Positions 34,106 through 41,726 of a stretch of DNA of 64,000 nt are shown in pieces. Position 1 is the stretch's first letter. Each line of letters starts with the position of its first letter. The position numbers and the translations under genes are program-made. Source of the stretch: Iodobacter sp025352645 (GTDB taxonomy: Bacteria > Pseudomonadota > Gammaproteobacteria > Burkholderiales > Chitinibacteraceae); assembly GCF_033446605.1 (NCBI RefSeq), contig NZ_JAWQUO010000024.1, positions 15,683-79,682 of the forward strand. Reading direction: 5' to 3'. The notes under the pieces were generated by a model. The model saw only the letters and a list, made by a program, of their open reading frames with translations, did not search any database and had not been told where the DNA came from.

Positions 34106-34349
34106 TTTGCTGATTCCTGTCTTAAAAATTAATGACATAAGGATATCAACATGGATCAAACCTTACATACCAATGCGATAAAGTGTTGTTGTATGGGATA
34201 AAACGCCATAGATAAGGATGGGATAAGGCTCTCCCGTAGACTACGCAAGGAGCAAGAGCCTAGATACACACTGTTAATAAGCCATCGCCCGTCAAGTGCT
34301 TAGCTGCGATGCGGTACAATCCGAGCTTCATTTTTTAACATGCGCCGCT

Positions 34350-35642
34350 ATGTCGCTCGATTCCAGCCTTAAATCCAATATTTTTGCCCTGTATCTAGTG
34401 CAGGGGCTAAATTATCTGGTGTCATTTGTCACCTTTCCCTTTCTGCTAGTACAGCTCGGCACGGAAGGCTTTGGAGTGATGAACTTTGCCTTTGCCTCGA
34501 TTCAGTACGGCGTTTTACTGACTGATTTTGGCTTTAATCTTTCGGCCGTGCGCGATGTAGCGCAGGCAAAAGATGATCCAGCAAAAGCTGCGCGTATTTT
34601 CTGGCGGGTTACTTGGGCCAAAACACTGCTGATGATTGCATCCAGCCTACTACTTTTAGTGCTGACCTTTACCTTGGGCAGTTGGGAAGCGCATTCCAGT
34701 ATTTTTCTCTGGAGCCAGCTTTATATTGTTAGCTCGGTGCTGTTCCCTATCTGGTATTTCCAAGGCTTTGAAAAACTGCAGCTAGCCGCAGGGCTGATGG
34801 TATTAGCCAGAGCCGCTACACTGGGCTTTTTACTGATGTGGGTTAGCGGCCCACAAGACGTGGCGCTGGCAGTTATTTTGCAAGCCACACCGCAAATTTT
34901 GGCGGGGCTACTGTGGTGGTTTACTGGCCTTGGCGTAGCAAAACCGCAGTGGGTGCGGGTGCAATGGCACGAGCTAAAAGACGCATTACGCGCCAGTTGG
35001 CCGTTTTTTCTATCCGCGATTTCTACTAGCCTTTACACCACCTCTACCACCGTTTTGCTGGGGATGTTTTCGGCGCCCTTACAGGTTGGCTTGTTTACTG
35101 CCGCCAATAAGCTGGTTTATATCGCCCAAGGCTTAATTGGCCCGTTGGTTCAAGCCACCTATCCGCGCATTGCCAGCTTAGCCATCAGTGATAAACCCGC
35201 CGCCTTGCAACTGATTAAAAAAGCCTTCCGCATACAGGGTGTGGTGGGGCTAGCGATGACGCTGGGGCTGGCGCTGTTTTTGCCGCTGTTTACGCCGCTA
35301 GTTGTACATATCTTTGGTGCTGATTTCGGTTTATCGCGGGCGTTTCTGGCGCTAAGTAACTCACAAGACGTGATGATCTGGCTCTCGCCGGTGATTTTGC
35401 TTGGCGCAGTCTCGCTGGTATATGGTCAGCAAACTCTACTGGTATTCGGCTTTGAGCGCTATTTCAGCCGCGTACTGGTGGTAGCGGGCTTACTGAATGT
35501 GGCTTTAATGTGCTGGTGGGTGCCAGGATCACCCCAAGCAGCACTGCGTGCGGCGCAAAGTGTACTGACGGTGGAAGGCTTTATTGTTTTGGCATTTTGG
35601 TGGCGGGCAAGAAAAATTTATAAAGAGATTAAACCGCTATGA
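34350..35642 (+). CDS. polysaccharide flippase (Wzx/MATE-like)
   Basis: A 430-aa inner-membrane protein with about 12 membrane segments, of the oligosaccharide flippase family that turns lipid-linked repeat units to the periplasmic side. The N-terminus LKSNIFALYLVQGLNYLVSFVTFPFLLVQLGTEGFG and the FNLSAVRDVAQAKDD cytoplasmic loop are typical. ATG 34350 is preferred; a GTG or TTG further up (34296) reads through A+T-rich DNA. It overlaps the GT2 gene by 4 bp, marking the start of a small surface-polysaccharide operon (flippase, GT2, then GT4 after a MITE). Confidence 0.88.
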   Translation: MSLDSSLKSNIFALYLVQGLNYLVSFVTFPFLLVQLGTEGFGVMNFAFASIQYGVLLTDFGFNLSAVRDVAQAKDDPAKAARIFWRVTWAKTLLMIASSLLLLVLTFTLGSWEAHSSIFLWSQLYIVSSVLFPIWYFQGFEKLQLAAGLMVLARAATLGFLLMWVSGPQDVALAVILQATPQILAGLLWWFTGLGVAKPQWVRVQWHELKDALRASWPFFLSAISTSLYTTSTTVLLGMFSAPLQVGLFTAANKLVYIAQGLIGPLVQATYPRIASLAISDKPAALQLIKKAFRIQGVVGLAMTLGLALFLPLFTPLVVHIFGADFGLSRAFLALSNSQDVMIWLSPVILLGAVSLVYGQQTLLVFGFERYFSRVLVVAGLLNVALMCWWVPGSPQAALRAAQSVLTVEGFIVLAFWWRARKIYKEIKPL

Positions 35643-36667
35643 ACATCGCACCCAAAGTTAGCTTTGTGCTGCCCTGCTATAACTCTGCAGCGTATTTACA
35701 AGCCACACTGGATTCAATCAGCCAGCAGAGTTTTAAAGATTTTGAATGTATTGCCGTAGACGATGGCTCTAGCGACAGCACTTTGGCGCTCTTACAGCAG
35801 CACGCCCAGCAAGACCCGCGTTTTGTAATTATCACGCGGGAAAATCGCGGCCTGATTGCCACACTAAACGAGGCCATTAGCTTAGCCAAAGGCGAGTGGA
35901 TTGCCCGCATGGATGCGGATGATATTTGCCACCCACAGCGTATAGAGAAACAACTCCAACGCTTGCAAGCCACCGGCAGCGACGTGTGTGGCAGCTGGAT
36001 TCGTTTTTTTGGCGACAAAAGCGGCGAGTGGATGACACCCAGCACAGATGGCGCAATCAAGGCCATGCTGCTGTTTAACTCCGCCTTTGCCCACCCCAGC
36101 GTGATGGCCCGAACTGCGCTACTCAAAACGCATCCTTACCCGCCCCACGCCGTGCATGCCGAAGACTACGCGCTGTGGTGCACGCTTGCCGAAGTGGGCG
36201 CACGCTTTACCGCCGTGCCAGAAGTACTCCTGGATTATCGCTGCCATGCAGGGCAAATTACCCAAAGTAAAAAAGACCAGCTGCGTGCCACCGCGCAAAT
36301 CATCCGTAGCAAATACGCCCGCTTTGCCCTACCCGCCGCCATGCAAAAAAATGCGGCCCGCTTTGTAGAGCTAGCGGAACCGGCAAGGCCGCTTTCCCGT
36401 GCAGAATTTGACTGGATGTGTGATTTTTATCTGGAGCTAGCCAGCACTTGGCCAGCCAGCCGCGATATCTTGGGCGAAGTCTGGGTAGATAGCTTGCAGC
36501 GCAGCTCAGGCAGCAATCTGCTGCTACTGCCTAAAATCCACTCCTTGAGTAAGGCGCTGCCAGTGCCTGCCAGTGAGCAGCCTAAACTAAAGCGCCAGCT
36601 GCTGCGCTGCTTGATTGGCGATAACGTTTGGCAGCTGATTAAAAAAATAAAAACCAACGTTCTGTAG
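35639..36667 (+). CDS. family 2 glycosyltransferase
   Basis: A 342-aa GT-A fold enzyme: VSFVLPCYNSAAYLQATLDSI at the N-terminus, then AVDDGSSD, and the metal-binding ARMDADDICHP (DxD). The catalytic base region lies near LDYRCHAGQITQ. It transfers a sugar from a nucleotide donor during LPS or capsule assembly; donor and acceptor are unknown. ATGA overlap with the flippase gene. A MITE lies 44 bp past the stop, cutting this gene off from the GT4 gene. Confidence 0.9.
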   Translation: MNIAPKVSFVLPCYNSAAYLQATLDSISQQSFKDFECIAVDDGSSDSTLALLQQHAQQDPRFVIITRENRGLIATLNEAISLAKGEWIARMDADDICHPQRIEKQLQRLQATGSDVCGSWIRFFGDKSGEWMTPSTDGAIKAMLLFNSAFAHPSVMARTALLKTHPYPPHAVHAEDYALWCTLAEVGARFTAVPEVLLDYRCHAGQITQSKKDQLRATAQIIRSKYARFALPAAMQKNAARFVELAEPARPLSRAEFDWMCDFYLELASTWPASRDILGEVWVDSLQRSSGSNLLLLPKIHSLSKALPVPASEQPKLKRQLLRCLIGDNVWQLIKKIKTNVL

Positions 36668-36711
36668 ACACAGAGACCAGTAAGAACACAGTTCCCACAA
36701 AGAAAACCATA

Positions 36712-36882
36712 CCTGATTATGTCTCTTGCTCAATGAACTCTTTGTAGATAAATTTCTTGAGTGCTGGGCTTGGTTTTTGAATGCGTAGGGCGGGTGAAAC
36801 CCGCGAACCATATTGAATAAATACGCGGGTTTCACCCGCCCTACGATATTTATAATGAGATTGAGCAAGAGACATAATCAGG
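36712..36882. mobile_element. IS1595-type MITE with 8-bp target duplication
   Basis: A 171-bp element without a gene. Its ends are perfect 22-bp inverted repeats beginning CCTGATTATGTCTCTTGC. The flanking octamer AAACCATA occurs directly before (36704-36711) and after (36883-36890), an 8-bp target duplication as known for the IS1595 family. The same terminal sequence is the left end of the IS at 63626. The centre holds a GTAGGGCGGGTGAAACCCGC palindrome (36785-36845) also found at 39231-39293. Confidence 0.93.
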
Positions 36883-36945
36883 AAACCATAAGCATGTTTT
36901 ATTGTTTTCTCCCTATCCTGCTTTTTAAAAGGCTCTAATGATCTA

Positions 36946-38106
36946 ATGAAAATTGTATTTCTAGTCAGAGACCTAGGCCTTGGCGGGGTAGAGCGCTGTG
37001 TGGCGCTGGTGTCGGAAGGGCTGATTGCCCGAGGTATGGATGTCAGCATTGTGATGCTGGGGGGGAGCCGTAATCTGTGGGCTGCCCGCACTGGCACGGC
37101 TAAAATCATTGATTTATCCGGCGTGTGGCAGGGCAAAAAACCGTGGACTTGGCTGGCTGGCTGGCTGGCCACTAGGCAAATTATGAAAGGCGCTGATCTC
37201 GTCATCCCCGCTACTTTTTTAATGCCGCTGTATATGGCTTATGCCGCAACACGCGGCTTAAACAATACCCGCATTATTGCGTGGGTGCATGGGCCGCTGT
37301 TTGAGCTAGACCAATTTGCCACCATGAACCCCATCCACCGCAGTGCCTGCCAGTTTATTTACCGGCGGCTTAAAGAGTTAGTCTTTGTTTCTGAGCACGC
37401 GAGAGATTCTTTAGCGCGCTGGCTGCAGCAGCCCATTACAGAGGGCTGGCGCGTTTTACCTAATTTTGTGGATGAAGGGATTGTGGATTTGGCATCTGTG
37501 GTGCATCCGCGTGGGCAAGATAAAACGCTTTGTCCACCCTACGAAAACCACGGATCGTTATCCACCCAACCATTGCAGCTCCTCTTCGTAGGGCGCATCG
37601 CCAGCGAGAAGCAACCGCATTTATGGCTAGATACTTTAGCCAGCCTGAATCAGCGGAATGTAGCGGCCCAGCTAACCATTGTTGGGGATGGCCCGATGCA
37701 AGAATGGCTACAGAGCGAAGCAAACCAGCGCGGCCTTGCCAGCAAGGTTCGTTTTGCCGGTCATCAAAGCAATGTGAGCGGCTACTTGGCGGCTGCCGAT
37801 GTACTGCTGCTCACCTCCAGCTTTGAAGGCTGCCCGCTGGTGGTGCTAGAAGCCATGCCCTTGGGTGTGGTAGTGGCATCGACCAATGCTGGCGGGGTGT
37901 ACGAGCTATTTGGCCAGCGCCGCGCCGAGTTTGTAACTGACACCGCCAGCGGTGAAGCACTGGCCACGCTGATCATTAGCCAGCAACGCCCAGAATTATC
38001 CACATGGCTAAAACAGCGCGCAAAACACTACTCCGCCAGCCATATACTGCAACAATGGATGGATCTGTGTGAGCAAAGCACGATCACACCAAAACCCAAA
38101 CCTTGA
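36946..38106 (+). CDS. family 4 glycosyltransferase with embedded repeat
   Basis: A 386-aa GT-B fold enzyme. The N-terminal acceptor domain has VFLVRDLGLGGVERCVALVS, and the C-terminal donor domain has LLFVGRIASEKQPH and the retaining-GT motif EGCPLVVLEAMPLG (E-x7-E). Between the two domains, residues 186-199 (HPRGQDKTLCPPY region) are translated from a dispersed palindromic repeat, 42 bp long and so frame-keeping. The stop codon TGA (38104-38106) is itself the start of another repeat. The protein is probably still active, as the insert lies in the interdomain linker. It belongs functionally with the flippase and GT2 genes, but the MITE lies between. Confidence 0.88.
   Translation: MKIVFLVRDLGLGGVERCVALVSEGLIARGMDVSIVMLGGSRNLWAARTGTAKIIDLSGVWQGKKPWTWLAGWLATRQIMKGADLVIPATFLMPLYMAYAATRGLNNTRIIAWVHGPLFELDQFATMNPIHRSACQFIYRRLKELVFVSEHARDSLARWLQQPITEGWRVLPNFVDEGIVDLASVVHPRGQDKTLCPPYENHGSLSTQPLQLLFVGRIASEKQPHLWLDTLASLNQRNVAAQLTIVGDGPMQEWLQSEANQRGLASKVRFAGHQSNVSGYLAAADVLLLTSSFEGCPLVVLEAMPLGVVVASTNAGGVYELFGQRRAEFVTDTASGEALATLIISQQRPELSTWLKQRAKHYSASHILQQWMDLCEQSTITPKPKP
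37501..37542 (+). repeat. dispersed palindromic repeat read in frame inside the GT4 gene
   Basis: GTGCATCCGCGTGGGCAAGA and then TAAA...CCACCCTAC match the unit at 48157-48198 almost base for base. The segment is exactly 14 codons long with no stop in the reading frame used. Confidence 0.8.
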
Positions 38107-38240
38107 ACCACGGAGGAAAAGGAGAAAACGGAGGAGCACGGAGAAAAAATCACTGCGCAAAGCCGCTCCATGCTCAGTGGTTTACTCACAAAATAGATTT
38201 CTCCGTGTCACTCTGTGCCCTCCTTTTCCTCCGTGGTTCA
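38104..38240. repeat. 137-bp palindromic element at the GT4 stop codon
   Basis: The ends are a perfect 21-bp inverted repeat (TGAACCACGGAGGAAAAGGA at 38104 and its complement ending at 38240). The interior also pairs partly. One-arm relatives are at 19898 and 33540. The first three bases are the GT4 stop codon. No gene inside. Confidence 0.9.
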
Positions 38241-38292
38241 GGAAGTGGGTTTGCTCTACATCATTTAAATTAACTGCTACTAAGAGATTTAT

Positions 38293-39138
38293 ATGCTCAG
38301 CTACCGCCACGCTTTTCATGCCGGCAATCATGCCGATGTGCTTAAGCACTATATCCAAACGCAAATTTTGTCTTACTTTAATCAGAAAGATAAATCCTAC
38401 TGGTATATCGACACGCATTCCGGCGCGGGGGTTTACTCGCTGCGTGAGGGCTACGCCACTAAAAATGCCGAGTTTGAAAGCGGCATTGCTAGGCTGTGGA
38501 ATCGTGACGATCTGCCTGAATCCATCGCCGAATATGTAGATGTAGTGCGAGCACTTAATCCCGATGGCAAGCTCACGCTTTATCCTGGCTCACCCTATGT
38601 GGCCGATCAAATCCTGCGCCCTACCGACAGATTGCGTTTATTTGAGCTGCACAGCTCAGATAGCAAACTATTGCAGGCTAACTTTGCCGAATCAGGCCGC
38701 CGCGTGGCAGTGATTGCTGGGGATGGTTTTGCAGGGATTAAAGCCGTGTTACCACCACCACCCCGCCGTGGTGTCACGCTGATTGATCCGCCTTATGAAG
38801 ACAAAAATGATTACGACTACGTGATTGATATGCTGCACGAGGCGCTCGGCCGCTTTGCCACCGGCACTTACGCCATTTGGTATCCACAATTGCAACGTGC
38901 AGAAGCTAAGCTCTTGCCCGAAGAGCTAAAAAAACTGGGAGTAAATAGCTGGCTGCACGTGGCGCTATCGGTGCAAAGCCCTTCTGCGGATGGCTTTGGC
39001 ATGCACGGCAGCGGCATGTTTATCCTTAACCCACCGTGGACTTTGGCCCAAACCCTAAGAGAAACCATGCCCTATCTAGTAAAAGTATTAGGGCAAGACA
39101 AGGGCGCTAAATATATTCTGGAAGAGAAAACGGCTTAA
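38293..39138 (+). CDS. rlmJ: 23S rRNA (adenine(2030)-N6)-methyltransferase RlmJ
   Basis: A SAM-dependent enzyme that methylates A2030 of 23S rRNA; in gamma-proteobacteria the same gene (yhiR) affects use of DNA as a nutrient. The 281-aa protein begins LSYRHAFHAGNHADVLKH, the family signature, and has the SAM site YIDTHSGAGVYSL and the catalytic DPPYE motif (TLIDPPYEDKNDY). Complete and of usual length. A TfoX C-terminal-like gene fragment lies about 300 bp downstream. Confidence 0.94.
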   Translation: MLSYRHAFHAGNHADVLKHYIQTQILSYFNQKDKSYWYIDTHSGAGVYSLREGYATKNAEFESGIARLWNRDDLPESIAEYVDVVRALNPDGKLTLYPGSPYVADQILRPTDRLRLFELHSSDSKLLQANFAESGRRVAVIAGDGFAGIKAVLPPPPRRGVTLIDPPYEDKNDYDYVIDMLHEALGRFATGTYAIWYPQLQRAEAKLLPEELKKLGVNSWLHVALSVQSPSADGFGMHGSGMFILNPPWTLAQTLRETMPYLVKVLGQDKGAKYILEEKTA

Positions 39139-39185
39139 GGGTGGCTTGGGTAGCTTTAGGCCTATCTCCATCATAATAATTCGTG

Positions 39186-39388
39186 GGCTGGGTGCAACCC
39201 CCATCCTATCAACTTAAGCAATATGCCATTCGTAGGGCGGGTGAAACCCGCAAGTGATGTTGAATAAATACGCGGGTTTCACCCGCCCTACGATGCTTCA
39301 ATGCGTGCAATAGATAGATCTACGTTGATCGCTTAAGGCTTAACGATCAACAGTGCTCTTAAGTTGATAGGATTGGGTGCAACCCGCC
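39186..39388. repeat. nested palindromic repeats between rlmJ and the TfoX-like fragment
   Basis: An outer pair (GGGTGCAACC...CCTATCAACTTAAG at 39188-39218 and CTTAAGTTGATAGGATTGGG to 39388) encloses an inner palindrome GTAGGGCGGGTGAAACCCGC ... with its complement (39231-39293). The inner unit is the same as the core of the MITE at 36712. A second GATCGCTTAAG / CTTAACGATC pair lies at about 39335-39353. The rest of the gap 39139-39450 is empty. Confidence 0.75.
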
Positions 39389-39450
39389 CTACGAGCCATG
39401 GATGCCATGCAATCATTTGCCGCATATCAACTAAAATCTAACCCTACCCG

Positions 39451-39625
39451 ATGCCAAAAATCAGCACTCTTGCCAATCTAGGCCCCAAATCTGAAGCCAT
39501 GCTGGCAGCAGCGGGGATCACTTCTGTTCAAGAGATGCTAGATTTAGGTGCAATCAAAATATTTCTACAGATTAAAAAAACAACGCCTTAAGCTGCTTTA
39601 CTCACTAGAAGACGCTGTTGCCTAA
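39451..39625 (+). pseudogene. TfoX C-terminal-domain-like gene with frameshift
   Basis: The first frame (39451-39591) gives 46 aa with STLANLGPKSEAMLAAAGIT, SVQEMLDLGA and IKIFLQIKK, matching the start of the TfoX C-terminal domain (helix-hairpin-like, about 80 aa). It stops early in TTP. If one A is removed from the run of seven A (39573-39579), reading continues QRLKLLYSLEDAVA to a stop at 39623-39625, which is the usual family ending. So it is either a frameshifted gene or a sequencing error in the homopolymer. TfoX-C proteins without the N-terminal domain occur widely; role unknown. Confidence 0.65.
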
Positions 39626-39692
39626 GGGTATAAAACCAGCCTGCTGCTTGTTATAGAGAGCCAGCAGCAGCTGAATATACAAGATCACAAAT

Positions 39693-39711
39693 AATAATAA
39701 TTCTCATTTGT
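39693..39711. promoter_or_regulatory. possible Fur-like box upstream of the ECF sigma gene
   Basis: AATAATAATTCTCATTTGT agrees with the 19-base Fur consensus at 12 positions, strongest in its left two thirds. It lies 61-79 bp upstream of the ECF sigma start. The agreement is modest and A+T-rich DNA gives chance matches, so this is only a candidate. Confidence 0.3.
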
Positions 39712-39771
39712 TTTATATCCAGAACAAAGCCATATATACTCAAACCAGCAACACTTACCACGCAGAGCACC

Positions 39772-40338
39772 ATGGCCATTTGCATAACAGACCTAGAGCC
39801 CCTTCGCGATTACCTTTACCGCTTTGCACTATTTCAGCTGCAACACAGCAGCAGCGCCGAGGATGTCGTGCAGGAAACGCTGCTGGCAGCACTAGAAAAA
39901 CCCGATTCATTTTCTGGCCAATCGTCTTTAAAAACCTGGCTAACCGGCATCTTAAAATTCAAGATTATTGATACTCAACGCCGAATTTACCGCGACCCTC
40001 TGCTAATCGCAGCGGTGGATGGTGAGGATGATAATAGCGATTTTGATGTGTTATTTAATAAAACCGGCCACTGGGGCAGCGACGCGCCACGGCGCTGGGA
40101 AAAGCCCGAAGCCAGCTTAGAAGACAAGCAATTTTGGGCCACCTACAGCCGCTGCAGCCAGTTGATGCCCCGCCGTACTGCTATGGTATTTGCCATGCGT
40201 GAAGAGTTGGGTTTAGAAATTGAACACATTTGTCAGCAGCTAGAGATTACCGCGACTAATTGTTCTGCCATGCTTTATCGTGCCCGCATGAGCTTACGTC
40301 TTTGCTTAGAAAAAAACTGGTTTGGAAACACACCATGA
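39772..40338 (+). CDS. ECF-type RNA polymerase sigma factor
   Basis: A 188-aa sigma-70 family member with only regions 2 and 4. Region 2 (about 8-75) includes SSSAEDVVQETLLAAL and SLKTWLTGILKFKIID; region 4 (about 125-180) includes MPRRTAMVFAMREELGLEIEHICQQLEITATNCSAMLYRARMSL. It has a longer linker than usual, rich in Asp. It overlaps the anti-sigma gene by 4 bp, and a bufferin operon follows at once. By context it most likely drives its own operon in response to metal stress, as the ECF factor of the similar gig (gold/copper) operon of Cupriavidus is known to do. Confidence 0.9.
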   Translation: MAICITDLEPLRDYLYRFALFQLQHSSSAEDVVQETLLAALEKPDSFSGQSSLKTWLTGILKFKIIDTQRRIYRDPLLIAAVDGEDDNSDFDVLFNKTGHWGSDAPRRWEKPEASLEDKQFWATYSRCSQLMPRRTAMVFAMREELGLEIEHICQQLEITATNCSAMLYRARMSLRLCLEKNWFGNTP

Positions 40339-40511
40339 TGAATTGCCGCCAAGCATCCATTTTATTATCCGCCCAGCAAGATGGCCCACTCACCTTGAGC
40401 CAACGCAGCCGCTTGCGCCTGCATTTAATGCTTTGCAATAACTGCCGAAATTTCAATCGCCAACTACACTTTATGCGTGAAGCGGCCAGAGCCCCAGCGC
40501 ATTGGGAGTAA
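40335..40511 (+). CDS. zinc-finger anti-sigma factor (zf-HC2-like)
   Basis: A 58-aa protein: MMNCRQASILLSAQQDGPLTLSQRSRLRLHL followed by HLMLCNNC, i.e. Cys4 plus the HxxxCxxC motif (His30, Cys34, Cys37) of ZAS-type anti-sigma factors. There is no membrane segment, so it is a soluble, possibly metal- or redox-sensing partner of the ECF sigma factor. It starts at ATG 40335 within the sigma stop (ATGA). Confidence 0.82.
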   Translation: MMNCRQASILLSAQQDGPLTLSQRSRLRLHLMLCNNCRNFNRQLHFMREAARAPAHWE

Positions 40512-40613
40512 ATCCGCCTCATAAAAATATTTTTTGTCATAAGTTACGCGTCTGAACGACTGAGTATGCAGGTGCTCAAACAGCCCTCTCATAAATCACT
40601 TGGAGCTATACCG

Positions 40614-40883
40614 ATGAAAACTTCCCTGATGCTATCTTCCGCCCTTGCCGCCGTGATTGGCTGCGCCGCCATCAATACCGCTAGCGCTTCGCCCAGTGCC
40701 GAAGAAATGAAGAAAATGGAAAAATGCTACGGCGTCGCCAAAGCGGGCCAAAACGATTGCGCTGGCAATAGCCATGCTTGTGCCGGCATGAGCACAAAAG
40801 ACATGGATAAGAGCGAATGGAAAGCCGTTAAAAAAGGCACTTGTGAAAAAATGCAAGGCTCCTTGATGGCACCTAAGGCTTAA
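40614..40883 (+). CDS. bufA: bufferin-type metallophore precursor BufA (DUF2282)
   Basis: An 89-aa precursor with a Sec signal peptide (residues 1-25, SASA at the cut). The mature part has four Cys (38, 49, 56, 77) in the DUF2282 pattern EKCYGVAKAGQNDC ... ACAG ... GTCEKM. DUF2282 peptides are post-translationally modified on Cys by the MNIO enzyme (BufB) into copper-binding residues and exported, buffering metal in the periplasm. I start it at ATG 40614 with GGAG eight bases upstream; an upstream in-frame ATG (40566) would mask the signal peptide. It sits directly before bufB and bufC. Confidence 0.9.
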   Translation: MKTSLMLSSALAAVIGCAAINTASASPSAEEMKKMEKCYGVAKAGQNDCAGNSHACAGMSTKDMDKSEWKAVKKGTCEKMQGSLMAPKA

Positions 40884-40895
40884 GGAATCAGCATC

Positions 40896-41726
40896 ATGAC
40901 CACGCTTCCCATCCAAGCTGGCCTTGGGCTTCGGTCCCCACACTTAGCCGAAGTTCTTGCCACTCGCCCCAAGGTGGCTTGGTGGGAAGTCCATAGCGAA
41001 AACTATTTTGGCGGCGGTGCAGCCCCTGCCACTTTAGAAAAAATTCGCCAAGATTATCCCATCAGCCTACATGGCGTAGGGCTTGGGCTGGGCAATGCCG
41101 AGCCCCCCGATGAGCGCCATTTACAGCAACTAGCAGAGCTTGCCGAGCGCATTGCTCCCGCCGCTATTTCAGAGCATTTAGCATGGAATCGCTTTGGTGA
41201 TGTTTGGTTTAATGATCTCTTACCCGTGCCGCGCTATGCCGGTGTGATCGACACCCTCTGCAGCCATATCGATCAGGTACAAAGCCGCTTAAAGCGCATT
41301 ATCTTGCTAGAAAATGTCTCCAGCTATATCGCCTTTAGCGATGAAATGCTCAGCGAGGCCGAGCTATTAGCCGAGCTAGTAGCGCGCACTGGCTGCGGCC
41401 TATTGCTAGACGTGAATAATATGCACGTCAATCAGCTTAACCATGGCATTGATGCTAGAGCCGAGCTGGCACGCTTGCCGCTACACCGCGTTGCCGAAAT
41501 CCACGTGGCGGGCTTTGAATACTGCGATGGCCTAGTGATTGATACCCATGGTGCGCCGGTTTGCAATGCGGTTTGGAAACTACTGGAAGACGCGCTTAAA
41601 CTAACCGGCCCCAAACCCGTACTGCTTGAACGCGATACCAATCTGCCATCGCTGGCGGGCTTGCTTGATGAATACGGCGTGTTGCAAGGCCAAATCGCCA
41701 AACAATCGCTAGAGGCATTAGTATGA
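40896..41726 (+). CDS. bufB: MNIO-family peptide-modifying enzyme BufB (DUF692)
   Basis: A 276-aa TIM-barrel multinuclear non-heme iron oxidase. The probable iron ligands and their motifs are visible: HSENYFGGG (His33, Glu35, Asn36), LHGVGLGLG, SEHLAW (Glu93, His94), LLENVSSY (Glu139, Asn140), LLDVNNMHVN (Asp172, Asn174, His177), EIHVAGFEY (His203) and DTHGAPV (Asp216, His218). It oxidises Cys residues of the BufA peptide with O2. It lies 12 bp past bufA and overlaps bufC by 4 bp. Confidence 0.93.
   Translation: MTTLPIQAGLGLRSPHLAEVLATRPKVAWWEVHSENYFGGGAAPATLEKIRQDYPISLHGVGLGLGNAEPPDERHLQQLAELAERIAPAAISEHLAWNRFGDVWFNDLLPVPRYAGVIDTLCSHIDQVQSRLKRIILLENVSSYIAFSDEMLSEAELLAELVARTGCGLLLDVNNMHVNQLNHGIDARAELARLPLHRVAEIHVAGFEYCDGLVIDTHGAPVCNAVWKLLEDALKLTGPKPVLLERDTNLPSLAGLLDEYGVLQGQIAKQSLEALV

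Noticed and set aside
36587..37205. Minus-strand frames over the MITE and the start of the GT4 gene
   Set aside because: They are antisense shadows of the MITE palindrome and of the GT4 gene.
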